Origin: CBDCWQ01 sp965223435
Lineage (GTDB): Bacteria; Myxococcota; Kuafuiibacteriia; Kuafuiibacteriales; Kuafuiibacteriaceae
NCBI GenBank assembly: GCA_965223435.1
Contig: CBDCWQ010000023.1
Span: 992,001 to 1,056,000, forward strand
DNA length: 64,000 nt
Direction of reading: 5' to 3'
Under the pieces are notes generated by a model. It did not search any database. It had not been told where the DNA came from and saw nothing but the letters and a program-made list of their open reading frames with translations. Below are positions 44,199 through 52,444 of the stretch, piece by piece; the first letter of the stretch is position 1; the number at the start of each line of letters is the position of its first letter. Made by a program: the position numbers and the translations under genes.

Positions 44199-44394
44199 AA
44201 GTGATTGAGACGAAATCGCGTACTCCTCCAGATCGAATTCTCGTTGAACGTCAGTAGGTTGTCTTCGAAACACCTCTACTTTTTCTTGTAACACAAGCCG
44301 GTCATTAGATGCCAACTGAGGTCAACGTGCGACAGAATTTCGTAGAAAATTCAGGGGACGGAGGGCGTGATCGTCTGAGGACGCTACCATGCGT

Positions 44395-44669
44395 GTAACG
44401 CCGGGTAACGGCCTGTAACGCCCCGTAACGCCGGGTAACACGTTGTAACGCCGGGTAACGGCCTGTAACACGTGGGCGCCGCCACTTTTGCCGCCGGTCG
44501 CGTTCACGGGCGACGACGCGTCCCTCGTTGTAACGCCGGGTAACGCCCCGTAACGCCGGGTAACGGCCTGTAACACGTGAGCGCCGCCACTTTTGCCGCC
44601 GGTCGCGTTCACGGGCGACGACGCGTCCCTCGTTGTAACGCCGGGTAACGCCCCGTAACGTCATGTACC
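44395..44669. repeat. Array of GTAAC motifs at exact 10-bp spacing
   Basis: GTAAC begins at 44395, 44405, 44415, 44425, 44435, 44445, 44455 and 44465; then 44530 to 44570 in steps of 10; then 44635, 44645 and 44655, with a degenerate GTACC at 44665. The groups are separated by two almost identical 60-bp spacers, giving a 105-bp higher-order duplication. The 10-bp period places every motif on the same face of the helix and rules out a coding origin. No gene is credible between 44199 and 45074. Confidence 0.85.
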
Positions 44670-45074
44670 GCGTGGGTAGGTTCCTTCCGCACGCAAAGTT
44701 CTCCCGTATGGGCGGCATTCACGAACGGCAAAGCCGGGAGCATAAGCCGAAGCCGCCTCGTCGGGCTGGAGCTATCTGCGCGACGCCGGCGGGATCTAGA
44801 CTGTTGCCTACGCCACGGCGTACCGCGCCAACTCGGTCCACGTGTTCGTTTCGCGGGACGTGCTCGACTGGGGTCACGCGCGGTCAGGAGTATCGTTTAG
44901 ATCGCTCTCGCATAATCTAGGGTGTTGCAGGAGTTGCAGATGGCCGTTGGCTGGGGCTGACGGCGAAACAGCCGGGCCAACCTTCACCCGGGGCGACGGG
45001 CTGCGAGATGACTTGGAGCGTGTTCGATATCGGACTGCCGTTTTCCCTCCGTGAGGACGTCAGGGCTTCACTAT

Positions 45075-45103
45075 TTGACCAGGAACTACTATCATGCATA
45101 GTA
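45075..45103 (+). promoter_or_regulatory. Promoter and BlaI-type operator of the metal-efflux operon
   Basis: A -35-like TTGACC (45075-45080) is followed about 17 bp later by ATAGTA as a possible -10. Overlapping the latter is the inverted repeat TACTAT-CATGC-ATAGTA (45087-45103), shaped like BlaI/MecI/CopY operators. The BlaI-family gene starts 27 bp downstream, so this is likely an autorepression site. Confidence 0.6.
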
Positions 45104-45129
45104 GGCATGCTGATTCTTGAGGTGGGCTC

Positions 45130-45555
45130 ATGAAAGGTATTCGTTTCCGCCCCGAGCAGGAGGGGCTTCGAGCCGCGTTGTTCGACCTAGAGGCGGACAT
45201 CATGGAGGTTGTCTGGGCAAAGGGCTGGGCTGAGTTCGCAGTAGCCGATGTCCAACGTGAGCTCGAGCGGGATCGCGACATTGCTTACACGACGGTAATG
45301 ACCACGGTCGGGCGACTGCACGAGAAGGGGCTTCTGGACCGTGCTCGCGATGGTCGGCGATATGTGTACCGGCCCCTCATGAGTCGAGAAGAATTTTCCG
45401 AGGCCATGGCTCGTGAGCTGCTCGGTTCACTGTCGGGGCTAGGCCATGAGCAAGCCCTGTCCCTGTTGGTGGATCAGGTCGCGGAGTCGGATGGCGACGA
45501 GCTTAAGCAGCTGGAGGCATTGATCCGAAGGCGCAAAAAGGAACTTGGCCAGTGA
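45130..45555 (+). CDS. blaI: BlaI/MecI/CopY-family repressor
   Basis: 141 residues. Winged-helix N-terminus (LEADIMEVVWAKGWAEFAV, TVMTTVGRLHEKGLLDR) followed by a dimerisation tail. The family binds TACA-like palindromes and is inactivated by proteolysis or metal. Its stop overlaps the GTG of the M56 protease gene, and the operon continues into metal-efflux genes rather than a beta-lactamase, so the inducer is more likely metal or envelope stress. Confidence 0.92.
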   Translation: MKGIRFRPEQEGLRAALFDLEADIMEVVWAKGWAEFAVADVQRELERDRDIAYTTVMTTVGRLHEKGLLDRARDGRRYVYRPLMSREEFSEAMARELLGSLSGLGHEQALSLLVDQVAESDGDELKQLEALIRRRKKELGQ

Positions 45556-46577
45556 GGGAGCTCTTTTTTCCCGTTTTTGGGACCATGGTGGTTTTCCTGG
45601 CGGCGGTTCCGCTGCTCACTTTAGTGGCCTACGTAATCTTCGCCACCGTTCCGGTTAGCAAGAACAGTATAGAACAACAGGGAAAGCCCTGGCGGTATGC
45701 ACTTTCCGTCGCGCCCACGCTCGTCCCTGTGATTTGGCTAGTCTCCGCCGCCGTCCATCAGTCCGAGCAGGGGGCGCCGCTTGCGGCCTGCGTCATCGAT
45801 CACCTAGGCGGAGAGTTCTGCCAGGACGTCGTTCTCTTCGGTTTATTGCTCTTTGCCATCCTGGGTGTCGGTATCTTGCGCAGACTCAGAAGCGCCTACA
45901 ACCCGCACCGAAATCGGCGGGTTTCAGTGTCGTCCCCCATCAACAAACGTCTGAACCAGGTATGTGCTAGGCGGGCCGATCTGCTGCGTTTCGCTGACCG
46001 CATTCGAGTCGTTGAGCAGGGCCGCGCACCTGTTTGCACCCGAGGTCTGTTTCGTCCGCGCATTGAGATTGAAGCTGATACGGTGGACCGGCTCAGCGAT
46101 GATGAGTTGGAAGCCGTGCTACTGCATGAGCTTGAGCACGCGCACGCCGGCGACCCCTTTCGCCTGTTTGTTGCCCAGGTTGCCTTGACGATCAATCCAC
46201 TCGGGCGTCTGCTCGAGGCCGAGTTTGCTCGCTATTGTTTCGCCCGCGAGGCGCTCTGCGATCGTCGGGCTGTGCAGTTCGGAGCAGACCCGATATCGCT
46301 CGCCCGCAGCATCGTGGCGGTGGCCGGGCAGCGTCCCACGCCTAAGTTTACTGCCGCTCTCGGAGGCCACGGCTTGGAAGGCATCCGGGTTCGCGTCCAC
46401 CTCCTTCTCGACTATGCGGCACACCGCCCCAAAGAAGCCATTCGTCGTGGCCCCACGGGTGTCTTGATGACGGCGCTTGTCTTGCTGGCAGTTCTTCCTC
46501 ACTTCACGGGTACGGGCCTTCTCGATGCGCTTCACCGAGGCGTCGAGGGGGTGGCCGTTCTCATAGGAATCATTTGA
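45552..46577 (+). CDS. M56-family membrane metalloprotease (BlaR1-like, no penicillin sensor)
   Basis: 341 residues from GTG 45552. Membrane helices at about 8-32, 50-68, 92-110 and near the C-terminus surround a cytosolic zinc protease with HELEH at residues 192-196 (AVLLHELEHAHAGD) and the later glutamate region CFAREALCDRRA. It lacks the extracellular penicillin-binding domain of BlaR1. It should cleave or signal to the BlaI protein encoded upstream. The outer-membrane factor gene begins 4 bp after its stop. Confidence 0.9.
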   Translation: MRELFFPVFGTMVVFLAAVPLLTLVAYVIFATVPVSKNSIEQQGKPWRYALSVAPTLVPVIWLVSAAVHQSEQGAPLAACVIDHLGGEFCQDVVLFGLLLFAILGVGILRRLRSAYNPHRNRRVSVSSPINKRLNQVCARRADLLRFADRIRVVEQGRAPVCTRGLFRPRIEIEADTVDRLSDDELEAVLLHELEHAHAGDPFRLFVAQVALTINPLGRLLEAEFARYCFAREALCDRRAVQFGADPISLARSIVAVAGQRPTPKFTAALGGHGLEGIRVRVHLLLDYAAHRPKEAIRRGPTGVLMTALVLLAVLPHFTGTGLLDALHRGVEGVAVLIGII

Positions 46578-46581
46578 GATC

Positions 46582-48033
46582 ATGGAACCCATCGAACTTC
46601 TTGGCCCTCGCTCGCGGTCAACTACTAGCCAGGATAGTAACTGGCGCAGGTTTGCCGCAGTCAGCGTGCTCGTCCTCGGCACGATGGGCATCAAATCGGC
46701 TCTCGCTCAAACGCCGCCGGAAAAGGACAAATGGCCCTCAAGTGACGAGTTCGAGCCCACTCATGTCCCCGATGCTCCATTGCCCGACACCACGGCTGGT
46801 GGAGCGGTGTCGCTCGACGGAATTCTCGCCCACGCTGATCGGTATGCACCCAGGCTTCGCGTGGCCCGCGAGCGCCTGGGTTTCGGGGACGCTGCTGTCG
46901 AGGGTGCATCCCCCTGGTTCCCCGACAATCCAGAAGTGTCTCTTGGGGTGGGGCCTCGACGCACGGGTGGACAGACATATACCGACCTGACGGCTTCGCT
47001 ATCCCAGCGTTTTGAGATCGCCGGCGAACGTGGACTTCGACTCGATGCAGCCGAGGAGACCCAAAGGCGCTTTAGGGCCGAGCTCAATGAGACACGCTGG
47101 GAGGTTCATCGTGATGTTCACGCGGCGTTTCATCGAGCGCTCGTCGCCCGCGAACGTCTGGAGGCGGCGGAACGTCTGCTGGCCTTTCAGGAGCGTCTTT
47201 TGGATATCTCCCGGCGCCGGCTCCAGGCTGGAGACGTTTCAAAGCTCGCGGTCCGGCTCGCAGAGGGTGAACTCAGTCAATCACGCGTCGCCAAAATTGC
47301 CGAAGCGCAGAACTACTTGCGTGTACGCCTTGAGCTCGGAGCGCTCGCGGGGTGGCCAGAGGCGCATCCCCTCGAACCGGCGGGCAAGCTCGACGAGCCA
47401 CGCGATCCGCCCACGCGCAAGGTACTTGCGGACATTGCCCGACGTCATCAGCCCCGACTGAAAACCTTGGATGCTGTTCGCAGGGAGGCTGAGGCCCATG
47501 CACGTTCTGCGGATCGCGACGCGTGGCCGGAGCCCACATTGGGCGTCGAGGCTACACGAGAGGGCGCACCCCGCGGAAACGAAGAAACCGTGGTACTTGG
47601 CATCCTTTCGTTGCCCATCCCGCTCGTCCAGCGAAACCAAGGTGCTCGGGCCACGGCCCACGCTAAGGCTCGGGTGGCCGAGGCCAAAACCCAAGCGTTC
47701 ATCACCCAGCTCAAGAGCCGCATCGAACAGAACTGGACGGCGGTTACGGCCGCGGCAGCGCGTGTGCGTACTTATGGTAGCGAAATCTTGCCAAGGTTCG
47801 AGGAAAACTTGCGCCTGATCCAGCGTGCCTTCGAGCTGGGGGAAATAGACATTCTACAAGTCTCAGTCGCACGCGAGCGGTTCTTGCGGATCCAAACAGA
47901 CGCATTGGTCGCCTATTCGGACTACTTCCAGGCCGTCGCCGATCTCGAGGCCTCAATCGGTGCCGATCTTTGGCCGGATGAACATCACGGGACTTCCCTG
48001 CCAGGAGTCGCACCCCACCAGGAGGAACGATGA
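46582..48033 (+). CDS. TolC-family outer-membrane factor (CusC/CzcC-like)
   Basis: 483 residues with an N-terminal signal peptide (FAAVSVLVLGTMGIKSALA). Two outer-membrane-efflux repeats of long helices follow, including LAHADRYAPRLRVARERLG and RRLQAGDVSKLAVRLAEGELS. It provides the outer-membrane channel of the tripartite metal pump. It overlaps the adaptor gene by 4 bp. Confidence 0.9.
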   Translation: MEPIELLGPRSRSTTSQDSNWRRFAAVSVLVLGTMGIKSALAQTPPEKDKWPSSDEFEPTHVPDAPLPDTTAGGAVSLDGILAHADRYAPRLRVARERLGFGDAAVEGASPWFPDNPEVSLGVGPRRTGGQTYTDLTASLSQRFEIAGERGLRLDAAEETQRRFRAELNETRWEVHRDVHAAFHRALVARERLEAAERLLAFQERLLDISRRRLQAGDVSKLAVRLAEGELSQSRVAKIAEAQNYLRVRLELGALAGWPEAHPLEPAGKLDEPRDPPTRKVLADIARRHQPRLKTLDAVRREAEAHARSADRDAWPEPTLGVEATREGAPRGNEETVVLGILSLPIPLVQRNQGARATAHAKARVAEAKTQAFITQLKSRIEQNWTAVTAAAARVRTYGSEILPRFEENLRLIQRAFELGEIDILQVSVARERFLRIQTDALVAYSDYFQAVADLEASIGADLWPDEHHGTSLPGVAPHQEER

Positions 48034-49244
48034 GCCATCGTCACATCTTTATGATCGCCTTCAATACACTGCTCCTCATCGCGGGATGTGAGGATCACGA
48101 CGACCACCAGCATATGGCCCGAGAGCGGCCATCCGAAGCACATGACGATCATGACGATCATGACAATCACGACAACCACGGCGATCATGACGATCACGCG
48201 CGCGAGCGAGCTGTCCATATTAGCCCGGAGGCGGTGACTCGCATGGGGATTCGGATCGCCACGGTGAGTGCCGCCCCGTCCGCGGGCGGGATTGAAGTTC
48301 CAGCAGAAATCCAACCCGAGCCGGATCGGGAAGCCCACGTCTCCTCCGTTGTTTCAGGCCAGCTTGTCCGGGTCACCGCCTCCGTGGGTGACCACGTAAA
48401 CGCAGGTCAAACGCTGGCGCTGGTCCGCAGCATCGCCCTCGGCGAGGCAAGAGCCCAGGCCGCGCGGGCGCGAGCCAATTTAGAGGTCGCCCAGTCAAAT
48501 TTCGATCGACAAGAAAAGCTAAAGAGTGAAGGCATCGGCGCACAGCGAAAATTCTTGGAAGCGCAGGCGGCGCTTCGTCGTGCGCAGGCGGAACAATCGG
48601 CCGCCGACCGTGCACTTGAAGTCTACGGTCGCGGCGGTCGCGGAAGCGAAATCATGATCAAAAGCCCCATCAAGGGTCGCGTCAAGTCACGCCACGCGAC
48701 AGTGGGCGAGGTCGTTGCACCCAGTGATGTGCTCTTCGAGGTGACCGATATTTCCCGCGTATGGGCGGTGGGTCGCGTTTATCAGCAAAACGCGGGACGG
48801 GTCAGCGAGGGCGCACGGGCTATGCTCACACTGCAGGCGCTTCCGGGACGGACCTTTTCCGGGAAGCTTGATTATGTCGCCCCCGCTCTCGATGAACGCA
48901 CGCGTACACTGCCGGTTCGGCTCAGCCTGGACAATCCCGATGGCATCCTGAGGCCAGGACTCTTCGGCACGCTTTCCATCAGCCCCGTAGGGGCGAAGGA
49001 GGAGACGGTCCCCGTAGTCTCCTCGGCTGCGGTTCAACGTCTCGGTGAGAGCACGATTGTCTTCGTTCCCGGAGACGAAGAGGGTGAGTTTAAGGCAGTC
49101 AACGTGACGGTTGGGTCAAAGAGCCGTGGTCTCGTTCGAGTTCAGAGTGGCCTTGATGTTGGGGAACGATACGTCTCAGAGGGTGGCTTTGTATTGAAGT
49201 CGGAGCTCAGTCGCGGCGAACTTGGGGAAGGCCACGCACATTAG
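48030..49244 (+). CDS. RND metal-efflux adaptor (CusB/CzcB-like) with His/Asp-rich lipoprotein N-terminus
   Basis: 404 residues. A lipobox (LLLIAGC) suggests an outer-leaflet lipoprotein. It is followed by a histidine/aspartate-rich tract (about residues 21-55) likely to bind metal. The rest is a canonical adaptor: lipoyl halves VVSGQLVRVTASVGDHV and IKSPIKGRVKSRHATVGEVV, a helical hairpin and a beta-barrel. It ends with GHAH. It bridges the TolC-type channel and the RND pump, and may present metal ions. Confidence 0.92.
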   Translation: MSHRHIFMIAFNTLLLIAGCEDHDDHQHMARERPSEAHDDHDDHDNHDNHGDHDDHARERAVHISPEAVTRMGIRIATVSAAPSAGGIEVPAEIQPEPDREAHVSSVVSGQLVRVTASVGDHVNAGQTLALVRSIALGEARAQAARARANLEVAQSNFDRQEKLKSEGIGAQRKFLEAQAALRRAQAEQSAADRALEVYGRGGRGSEIMIKSPIKGRVKSRHATVGEVVAPSDVLFEVTDISRVWAVGRVYQQNAGRVSEGARAMLTLQALPGRTFSGKLDYVAPALDERTRTLPVRLSLDNPDGILRPGLFGTLSISPVGAKEETVPVVSSAAVQRLGESTIVFVPGDEEGEFKAVNVTVGSKSRGLVRVQSGLDVGERYVSEGGFVLKSELSRGELGEGHAH

Positions 49245-49253
49245 GAGACGGCC

Positions 49254-52200
49254 GTGATCGATCGAATCGTTGAATTCTCTATCAAGAATCGTTTCTTGGT
49301 TATTTTCGTCGTCCTTCTCGTCGGCGCCGTTGGCGTTCGGGCAGCGCAAGAACTTCCCATCGATGCCGTTCCTGACGTCACCAACGTCCAAGTTCAAGTG
49401 CTAACCAACGCGCCCGCCCTTGGACCTGCTGAGGTCGAACAGTTCATCACGTTCCCCGTGGAGACTGTGATGAGCGGACTACCCCGTCTCGAACAGGTTC
49501 GGAGCGTTTCCCGCTTTGGGCTTTCGGCAGTTACCGTCGTGTTTGAGGAAGGCACCGACATTTACTTTGCCCGGCAGCTGGTGGGAGAGCGTCTCGCCGA
49601 AGCGCGCGAAGCCATCCCCGACGCCTACGGCAGCCCGGAGATGGGACCGATCTCAACGGGGCTTGGCGAGATCTATCAGTTCGAGGTGCGCGGTACACCG
49701 GCCTGTAAAACCGGGCAACCCGACACGCCCGATTGTTACTCGTCGATGGAACTCCGAGAGATTCTGGACTGGTATATCGCTTACCAAGTTCGATCCGTTC
49801 CTGGGGTTGTCGAGATCAATAGCTTCGGAGGGGAACTGAAGACCTATGAGGTCTCTGTTCATCCCGATCGCCTGGCCGCCTTTGAGCTTGGACTTTCGGA
49901 CGTGTTTCTTGCGCTGGAGCGCAATAACCAAAACGCAGGCGGCGGTTACATCATCCACAATGGAGAACAGCGCCTGATTCGGGGAGAGGGGCTCGTCGAG
50001 ACTCTCGAAGACTTACGTGAGGTCGTCGTCACCACGAAGGATGACGGCGTTCCGATTCGCGTCGGCGACATCGCTGACGTGAGGCTGGCCCCGATGATTC
50101 GTCAAGGTGCTGTCACACGCGATGGCCGCGGCGAAGCAGTCACGGGCATTGTGATGATGTTGATGGACGAAAATTCCCGCTCGGTATCCCGGGCCGTGCA
50201 TGAGCGCATCGAAGCCATTACTCCGTCGCTTCCTCCGGGGGTTCAGATCGAAACCTTCTACGATCGGACTGAGCTCGTGAATCGAACCATTCGTACGGTC
50301 GCCACAAATCTGATTGAAGGCGGCGTTTTGGTTATTGTGGTTCTCCTACTCCTGCTCGGAAACCTTCGGGGCGGTCTTTTGGTGGCGAGCGCAATCCCAC
50401 TTTCCATGTTGGCGGCGTTCATCGCCATGAACGGATTTGGCGTCTCCGGTAACCTCATGAGCCTCGGGGCTCTCGATTTCGGTCTCATCGTAGACGGATC
50501 GGTGGTGATGGTCGAACACATCGTCCAAGCGCTCGGTAAGAAGAAAGCGCGTGAAGACAGCGTTCAGCTCACCGTGGCCGGGGCAGCGAGGGAGGTGGCG
50601 CGGCCCGTGGCGTTTGCGGTTCTCATCATTGTCCTCGTCTACGTACCCATTCTCAGTCTACAGGGTATCGAGGGGAAGCTGTTTCGGCCCATGGCCCTAA
50701 CGGTCATCTTTGCCCTGCTTGCCTCCCTAGTGCTTGCGTTGACCCTTATGCCCGCCATTGCATCTGCGATCTTTCACAAAGGCGTAACCGAGCGTGAGAC
50801 TTGGCTTCTTCGTAAGAGCAAGCGTGCTTATGAGCCGGCGCTTGCCTACACCGTTCGTCGACCTTGGCTTTCCGCCGGCGTGGCTTTGGCCCTTCTCGCC
50901 TCGGCCGTAGCCACCGTGCCTTTTTTAGGGGCGGAGTTTATCCCTCGGTTGGATGAAGGGGCCATCGCAATGCAAGCAGTTCGCTTGCCCGCGGTTCCAC
51001 TCGAGGAGTCCGTGCGTTACACAACATTGATTGAAAAAAGCCTCAAGGAAGGCTTTCCGAACGAAGTAGATACCGTGATCTCACGAACTGGTCGCGCTGA
51101 GATCGCTACCGACCCGATGGGGGTGGAGCTGTCCGACATCTTCATCATGCTGAAACCTATCGATCAATGGACGAAGGTGCATTCAAAGGAGGAACTGGTC
51201 GAGGCCATGCGGGCCTTGCTACTCAAAGAGGTGCCGGGTCAGAACTATCTTTTTTCCCAGCCCATCGAGCTTCGCACGAACGAACTGATCAGCGGAGTCC
51301 GTGCCGACATCGCAATTAAGATCTATGGCGACGACCTCGATACGCTCGCGCATATTGGCGAAGAGATCGAAGCCATCGTACGCTCGGTGCCCGGGGCTGG
51401 GGATGTGGAGTCTGAACAGATCTCAGGACTGCCATTTCTGAGAGTGCGGGTCGACCGTCGGGCCATCGCCCGCTATGGCGTAGATGTCGCAGATGTCATG
51501 GATGCGGTTTCATCGGTGGCCGGACGTACCGTGGGAGAAGTTTTCGAGGGCCAGCGCCGATTCGTGCTCCAGGTTCGCCTAGCCCCAAAGACGCGGCAGG
51601 ATATCGATGCCATCAAACGCGTGCCGATTCGTACGCCTACGGGGACGACGGTGCCGGTCGGTGAGCTTGCGGATCTTCGCTTCGAGGACGGTCCTGCCCA
51701 GATCAGCCGTGAAAATGTCCAAAGACGCGTTGCGATTATGACCAATGTTCGTGGGCGTGACCTGGCCGGGTTCGTTTCCGAGGCCAAAGAGAAAATTGGT
51801 TCCAAAGTCGAACTGCCACCGGGCTATTTTATCGAGTGGGGAGGCCAGTTCAAAAACCTTGAGGAAGCTTCGGGGCGACTCGCCATCGCCGTTCCGGCCG
51901 CGCTCATCCTCATCTTTCTCTTGCTTTACATGACCTACGGCTCAGCACGCCCAGCCATTCTCATATACCTTAATGTCCCCTTTGCCGCTGTCGGTGGCGT
52001 ATTCGCCCTGGCACTCAGGGGTATGCCGCTTTCTATCAGCGCAGCCGTCGGCTTCATCGCGCTGTTCGGGATTGCGGTCCTAAACGGTGTCGTCTTGGTC
52101 TCGTACATCCGGGACTTGCAGCGAGAAGGCCTTTCTCTCCGCGATGCGAGCACGCGTGGCGCCCAGCTTAGACTCCGCGCCGTATTGATGACGGCGCTCA

Positions 52201-52394
52201 CCGATGGCATCGGCTTCCTCCCGATGGCCATCTCCACCAGCGCTGGCGCTGAAGTCCAACGGCCCTTAGCGACGGTTGTCATCGGTGGGCTCATTACGGC
52301 CACGATGCTTACCCTGTTGGTGTTGCCCTCCGTCTACAGTCGGTTGGGCGGGCATCTTTCTCAGGCTACAGCGAGCCGAGGCATCGCCTTGTAG
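49254..52394 (+). CDS. Heavy-metal RND efflux permease (CusA/CzcA-like)
   Basis: 1046 residues from GTG 49254, full length for HME-RND pumps. N-terminus IDRIVEFSIKNRFLVIFVV is typical; the TM4 proton-relay aspartates appear in GALDFGLIVDGSVVM and the second half repeats the fold (YLNVPFAAVGGVFALA). Drives export of monovalent or divalent metal from periplasm or cytoplasm to the outside. Metal specificity cannot be decided by eye. Confidence 0.94.
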   Translation: MIDRIVEFSIKNRFLVIFVVLLVGAVGVRAAQELPIDAVPDVTNVQVQVLTNAPALGPAEVEQFITFPVETVMSGLPRLEQVRSVSRFGLSAVTVVFEEGTDIYFARQLVGERLAEAREAIPDAYGSPEMGPISTGLGEIYQFEVRGTPACKTGQPDTPDCYSSMELREILDWYIAYQVRSVPGVVEINSFGGELKTYEVSVHPDRLAAFELGLSDVFLALERNNQNAGGGYIIHNGEQRLIRGEGLVETLEDLREVVVTTKDDGVPIRVGDIADVRLAPMIRQGAVTRDGRGEAVTGIVMMLMDENSRSVSRAVHERIEAITPSLPPGVQIETFYDRTELVNRTIRTVATNLIEGGVLVIVVLLLLLGNLRGGLLVASAIPLSMLAAFIAMNGFGVSGNLMSLGALDFGLIVDGSVVMVEHIVQALGKKKAREDSVQLTVAGAAREVARPVAFAVLIIVLVYVPILSLQGIEGKLFRPMALTVIFALLASLVLALTLMPAIASAIFHKGVTERETWLLRKSKRAYEPALAYTVRRPWLSAGVALALLASAVATVPFLGAEFIPRLDEGAIAMQAVRLPAVPLEESVRYTTLIEKSLKEGFPNEVDTVISRTGRAEIATDPMGVELSDIFIMLKPIDQWTKVHSKEELVEAMRALLLKEVPGQNYLFSQPIELRTNELISGVRADIAIKIYGDDLDTLAHIGEEIEAIVRSVPGAGDVESEQISGLPFLRVRVDRRAIARYGVDVADVMDAVSSVAGRTVGEVFEGQRRFVLQVRLAPKTRQDIDAIKRVPIRTPTGTTVPVGELADLRFEDGPAQISRENVQRRVAIMTNVRGRDLAGFVSEAKEKIGSKVELPPGYFIEWGGQFKNLEEASGRLAIAVPAALILIFLLLYMTYGSARPAILIYLNVPFAAVGGVFALALRGMPLSISAAVGFIALFGIAVLNGVVLVSYIRDLQREGLSLRDASTRGAQLRLRAVLMTALTDGIGFLPMAISTSAGAEVQRPLATVVIGGLITATMLTLLVLPSVYSRLGGHLSQATASRGIAL

Positions 52395-52444
52395 CGGAGG
52401 TCTCAAGGCGAAGGCAACAGGTTCGTACTCAAGGATACTACGGA

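Noticed and set aside
44395..44669. CRISPR array
   Set aside because: The unit is 10 bp, the two longer spacers are identical to each other, and no cas genes are present.
44305..44718. Minus-strand frame with repeated GVTRRY-like peptides
   Set aside because: It is the translation of the 10-bp GTAAC array; a 10-nt period changes frame at each copy, so coding selection is implausible.
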